This document shows, in pieces, positions 20,123 through 22,702 of a stretch of DNA of 22,702 bases. The position numbers and the translations under genes were made by a program. How positions within the stretch are numbered: the first letter of the stretch is position 1; each line of letters opens with the position of its first letter. The notes under the pieces are model-generated. The model had not been told where the DNA came from and ran no database searches. It saw only the letters and a program-made list of their open reading frames with translations. This stretch comes from a virus. Location: positions 1 through 22,702 of the IMG/VR virus record IMGVR_UViG_3300032282_001255; one strand, given 5' to 3'.

Positions 20123-20592
20123 GATGATAAAATTTCCTTGAGTCTGTCTGCGGCGTATGATGCTGCGAATGCTTCTGGTTTAACTTTCGGTGCGAATCCG
20201 CACATACCACGGATGTATCCAGTTGCTTGTTGGATAACGCATGATGATCCATGCAGTTCATCGGGATTGATATCCAAATGAACCTCAACGTGCCTATCGC
20301 CGATAGCTTCGAATAATTCGAGATACATGGCAGAAGCCTTATAGACTTCGTTCATAAGGCGATAAGCAGGACGATCATGTCGTTTGTCGAAATCACGTTC
20401 GGTCATTACGTTTCCAAACACCTTACATCCACGAGAACCATCGATATGGATGACAATAGCAACTGTGTAGTCGGCATACCAGTGATTATCTTTTCCGCGA
20501 TAGCGTTCGGAATCAGCGCCGATATAGATACAAGTTAATTCGGATGTGTTCTGAATGAAATCACGGACTTCATCGATGTTAAACTCTTTCAT
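20119..20592 (-). CDS. YkuK-like (DUF458) RNase H-fold protein
   Basis: A 157-residue protein matching the DUF458/YkuK family, which has an RNase H-like fold. Family stretches include CIYIGADSERY near 21-31, YTVAIVIHIDG, VEVHLDINPDELHGSSCVIQQATGYI and VKPEAFAASYAAD at the end, with conserved acidic residues. Its biochemical role is not established; a nuclease or nucleic-acid function is inferred from the fold. ATG 20592 overlaps the PP-loop gene by 14 bases and has only a weak ribosome site, so translation is probably coupled. Confidence 0.85.
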   Translation of the reverse strand: MKEFNIDEVRDFIQNTSELTCIYIGADSERYRGKDNHWYADYTVAIVIHIDGSRGCKVFGNVMTERDFDKRHDRPAYRLMNEVYKASAMYLELFEAIGDRHVEVHLDINPDELHGSSCVIQQATGYIRGMCGFAPKVKPEAFAASYAADRLKEILSS

Positions 20593-21778
20593 GACAGATA
20601 TTACCTATAAAGTGATGTTTTGATGTTATTATCTTATTCAGATATCGAGGAGGAATCTTCGAATATTTTTTTAAGATATTCCTATTCCATTCATTAGCAG
20701 AATCTGCTAAGAACGTTTTGCCTGTGAGGGCATTTGCTAGAGTGATTTCTGGTTTAGCTATGCCTATTTTAGGCAAATTAATTTTGTTCCAATATGCGTA
20801 TATGAATTTGCATAATTCTCTTTCGAAGAACGGATTCACTCCTCCGTATTTTTTACCGACGCTTATCTTTTTACTCGATTCATTGTCGGTATATTTTTTG
20901 TAGAAAACAAGATCAGTTTCTAAAGCTCTTTTCAGAACGTGAGATTGTTTGATAGGAATCAGCGGTGCATCTTTTGACCAGAAGAATTCTTCGTTGGTGA
21001 AAATGCGATCGATGAATTTATCGTTGTGCATCTTCGAATTATAATAGCACCAATCACCAAAGAAAAAGTAGAATTTATTATCCACAATTGTTGTCTGTGG
21101 TTTTTCGTTCCCTGATATGAAAGCCACTTTATTGTTTTTGGTTAAAGCAGGTTCATTGTGTAATAGATTACTCAATTGAGTCCAGGGATATGTCATTGTA
21201 GGGCAGTTAGTGAGAACAGTTCTTGGATTTAGATTTTCTGGGCTGACTCCTTTCGTAGCAGAATGCTTCATGAAGTCGTCCGATATATCATACACGCTTA
21301 TTTTAGTATTTGGGCTTTTCTGTTTGATATATTCTAGCTCAGGAATAACACTCAAACGGAACTCCAAAAAGTGAGCTAGACTTTTATCCGCATATAGTGT
21401 CGTTTCATCAATCTTCGATATAGCCTTTTCGTAATTAACGACTTGTACTTCATCTAAGAAAATTCCGTTTTCTATGAATGTATGTAACACCTCCATAGAA
21501 TCGCTGCCACCAGAAAATGCAAGAATAAGATAATCATACGATTCACGCAACTGCTGCGCGCGCATACGGTACAGTTGCGGCAACGAAAACGGAGGTTCTA
21601 TTGTCCAATCAATGTCATTGAAAATATGATCATTGAAATAGAATCTTATCAAACCGCTGAAATCGTTCTCAATGTACATACGGTCGAAGATATCCATGCG
21701 ATTAACATAGGCATCATTCTTATACAAATAGAACCCGTTATGAAGTTCTGGCGAACTGGCTTTAGAAATGATTTTCAA
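20579..21778 (-). CDS. PP-loop ATP pyrophosphatase
   Basis: A 399-residue protein with a PP-loop, SGGSDS at 89-94 (YLILAFSGGSDSMEVLHTF), as in asparagine synthetase, QueC and related enzymes that adenylate a carboxyl or carbonyl group. N-terminal residues 1-75 do not look like a class II glutaminase domain, so an ammonia source would have to come from elsewhere. The gene is visibly richer in A and T than the rest of the window, suggesting recent acquisition. The start is TTG 21778, which shares bases with the stop of the upstream oxygenase gene. The substrate is unknown. It is sandwiched between oxygenase genes. Confidence 0.8.
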   Translation of the reverse strand: MKIISKASSPELHNGFYLYKNDAYVNRMDIFDRMYIENDFSGLIRFYFNDHIFNDIDWTIEPPFSLPQLYRMRAQQLRESYDYLILAFSGGSDSMEVLHTFIENGIFLDEVQVVNYEKAISKIDETTLYADKSLAHFLEFRLSVIPELEYIKQKSPNTKISVYDISDDFMKHSATKGVSPENLNPRTVLTNCPTMTYPWTQLSNLLHNEPALTKNNKVAFISGNEKPQTTIVDNKFYFFFGDWCYYNSKMHNDKFIDRIFTNEEFFWSKDAPLIPIKQSHVLKRALETDLVFYKKYTDNESSKKISVGKKYGGVNPFFERELCKFIYAYWNKINLPKIGIAKPEITLANALTGKTFLADSANEWNRNILKKYSKIPPRYLNKIITSKHHFIGNICHERV

Positions 21779-22353
21779 TATCGGTACAACTCTTCCTTGA
21801 GGTGAACATTACCTGCTAGTGCTATTCTGTTTTTGTCGCTCTTATTCACATTGATAGAATGCAATAGCCATCCAGGAAATAGTATCATGTTACCATTCTT
21901 GGGGTGAAACTCGTGAAGATTAAACTGTTTCATCTGATCAGGATGAACCCAACCTAATCCGCTTCTGGGATCTAAGAATTGTAATCCGCCAGTCAGTTCA
22001 TCCACGCTGACGTAATAAACGAAAGCAATGGACGTTTGTCTGTGGTTATGAAAATGAACAGGATAATTGGGGTGATGTACATTCAACCATGCTTTCTTCA
22101 AATCAAAATCGCTGGCTGATAATTGTAGATCAAATATGTCGTTTACATAAGAGGCGCAATTTTCTAATACAGTATTGCATATCACGTCTATGGCATTTAT
22201 TTGACCACGATGATCTAATAGATTTTTGCCAGAACGCGATCCGTTCGCATTATGCTCTGAGTCGAAATTAGCTAGAATTTCTTTGTTGATTTCTTCATGA
22301 TTAGGAACGTCAAACACATGTACGTGCGTGGGGAACAAGACCATCTTTTGCAT
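21775..22353 (-). CDS. Putative 2OG-Fe(II) oxygenase (PF13759-like)
   Basis: A 192-residue oxygenase of the double-stranded beta-helix fold common in T4-like phages. Core features: NVHHPNYPVHFHNHRQTS, with H102 and H104 as candidate iron ligands, GGLQFLDPR, then GNMILFPGWLLHSINVN with distal H165, and R176 (DKNRIALAGN) placed to bind 2-oxoglutarate. The reaction is probably a hydroxylation, with the substrate unknown. ATG 22353 has GAGG 7 bases upstream; the frame's upstream codons lack a ribosome site and run towards the tRNA. Confidence 0.85.
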   Translation of the reverse strand: MQKMVLFPTHVHVFDVPNHEEINKEILANFDSEHNANGSRSGKNLLDHRGQINAIDVICNTVLENCASYVNDIFDLQLSASDFDLKKAWLNVHHPNYPVHFHNHRQTSIAFVYYVSVDELTGGLQFLDPRSGLGWVHPDQMKQFNLHEFHPKNGNMILFPGWLLHSINVNKSDKNRIALAGNVHLKEELYRY

Positions 22354-22371
22354 AATATATCCTCTAAATAA

Positions 22372-22445
22372 TGGCACCGGTACTAGGAGTCGAACCCAGG
22401 CTTTTAGTTTTGGAGACCAACGTGCTACCGTAACACTTTACCGAT
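22372..22445 (-). tRNA. tRNA-Trp (CCA)
   Basis: A 74-base cloverleaf with encoded CCA. The acceptor pairs ATCGGTA with TACCGGT (one T-G pair). The anticodon stem TTGGT/ACTAA holds the loop CTCCAAA, so the anticodon is CCA for tryptophan. The T arm is CTGGG-TTCGACT-CCTAG. Position 8, nearly always T, is A here, and the acceptor and T stems contain wobble pairs, which might mean a diverged but functional tRNA. It lies 13 bases from tRNA-Ser and just before the oxygenase gene. Confidence 0.88.
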
Positions 22446-22458
22446 ATGCTTTATTTAG

Positions 22459-22548
22459 TGGCGGAGAGTGTGAGATTCGAACTCACGGAACCCGTTAAGG
22501 TTCGCTCATTTAGCAAACGAGTGCTTTAGGCCACTCAGCCAACTCTCC
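22459..22548 (-). tRNA. tRNA-Ser (GCU)
   Basis: A 90-base class II tRNA with encoded CCA. The acceptor pairs GGAGAGT with ACTCTCC, discriminator G. The anticodon stem CTCGT/ATGAG holds loop TTGCTAA, anticodon GCT, reading AGC and AGT serine codons. The long variable arm (GAACCTTAACGGGTTC) is typical of serine tRNA. Its first 14 bases overlap the end of the upstream coding sequence. Confidence 0.93.
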
Positions 22549-22702
22549 ATAACCTATTCACAAAATCTAATAGCAACTGGTGATGTTTACCATCGTGCCA
22601 ATATCCATCAAGATACTGATAAGGACTCTCATACCAAAATTCCTCGCTCTCAGGATGGCAACCAATCAGACCAAGATTGCCTTGAATGATTGCCATCGGT
22701 TC
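22535..22702 (-). CDS. Partial class I glutamine-amidotransferase-like protein
   Basis: The last 55 residues of a gene that enters from the right edge. GLIGCHPESEEFWYE (about 11-25) matches the His-Glu part of the class I glutamine amidotransferase triad (HPE), followed by WHDGKHHQLLLDFVNRL, as in stand-alone phage amidotransferase-like proteins. The Cys nucleophile would be outside the window. The coding end overlaps tRNA-Ser by 14 bases, and the final residues are encoded by the tRNA's acceptor and D-arm bases. Function is inferred only from the C-terminal motif. Confidence 0.62.
   Translation of the reverse strand, partial: EPMAIIQGNLGLIGCHPESEEFWYESPYQYLDGYWHDGKHHQLLLDFVNRLWRVG

Noticed and set aside
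1-22702. CRISPR arrays, insertion sequences and ribosomal RNA.
   Set aside because: I saw no regularly spaced repeats, transposase motifs, terminal inverted repeats or rRNA-like stretches on either strand.

Overview
The window is a stretch of a tailed-phage genome, most likely a T4-superfamily myovirus of a proteobacterium. I recognise about fifty genes and two tRNAs, all on the minus strand. They are packed with ATGA, TAATG or TGATG stop-start overlaps and strong AGGAG-type ribosome sites. A T4-type RNase H exonuclease, many small orphan genes of kinds seen in T4-like phages of aquatic bacteria, an HNH endonuclease, nucleotide pyrophosphohydrolases and phage-borne tRNAs support this. No structural genes lie in the window. 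Ten promoters with an invariant CTTGACA -35 box resemble the CTTGAC-type housekeeping promoters of alphaproteobacteria; that host hint is only an inference.

Layout, in the direction of transcription (right to left). 22.7-19.5 kb: the end of a class I glutamine-amidotransferase-like gene, tRNA-Ser(GCU), tRNA-Trp(CCA), a 2OG-Fe(II) oxygenase, a PP-loop ATPase, a YkuK-type RNase H-like protein and a prolyl-4-hydroxylase-like oxygenase. 19.5-16.7 kb: three small proteins, an exported TctC/Bug-like solute-binding protein and a GT4 glycosyltransferase. 16.6-12.5 kb: conserved phage proteins, RNase H, a small membrane protein and a MazG pyrophosphohydrolase. 12.5-7.8 kb: a CST-I/DUF115-like protein, a TET/JBP-family dioxygenase, a nucleotidyltransferase-kinase fusion, a HAD phosphatase and a TAGT-like glycosyltransferase. 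7.8-0 kb: mostly short accessory genes, many under individual promoters, including an HNH endonuclease, an Api92/YubB-like protein, a DUF5664 dNTP diphosphohydrolase, a SWIM zinc-finger protein, several one-helix membrane peptides and a metallophosphoesterase.

The most interesting unit is 7762-12534. TET/JBP oxygenases in phages hydroxylate the methyl group of 5-methylpyrimidines in DNA, and TAGT enzymes can glycosylate the resulting hydroxymethyl group. Here the pair encloses a fused nucleotidyltransferase-kinase and a HAD phosphatase, which together could make a nucleotide-activated sugar or polyol. The locus therefore looks like a self-contained DNA-base hypermodification system with its own donor synthesis. 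The two dNTP/NTP pyrophosphohydrolases (MazG and DUF5664) fit a phage that reshapes its nucleotide pool.

Regulation is unusually legible. Ten promoters share TTGACA, exactly 17 bp of spacer and a TATAAT-like -10 box, and nine lie 22-41 bp upstream of a start codon. In four of them the -35 box contains the TGA stop codon of the preceding gene. One terminator-like hairpin is visible, at 7007-7033. No intergenic stretch longer than about 60 bp remains unassigned, apart from 6926-7047, which holds a terminator, a promoter and a leader.
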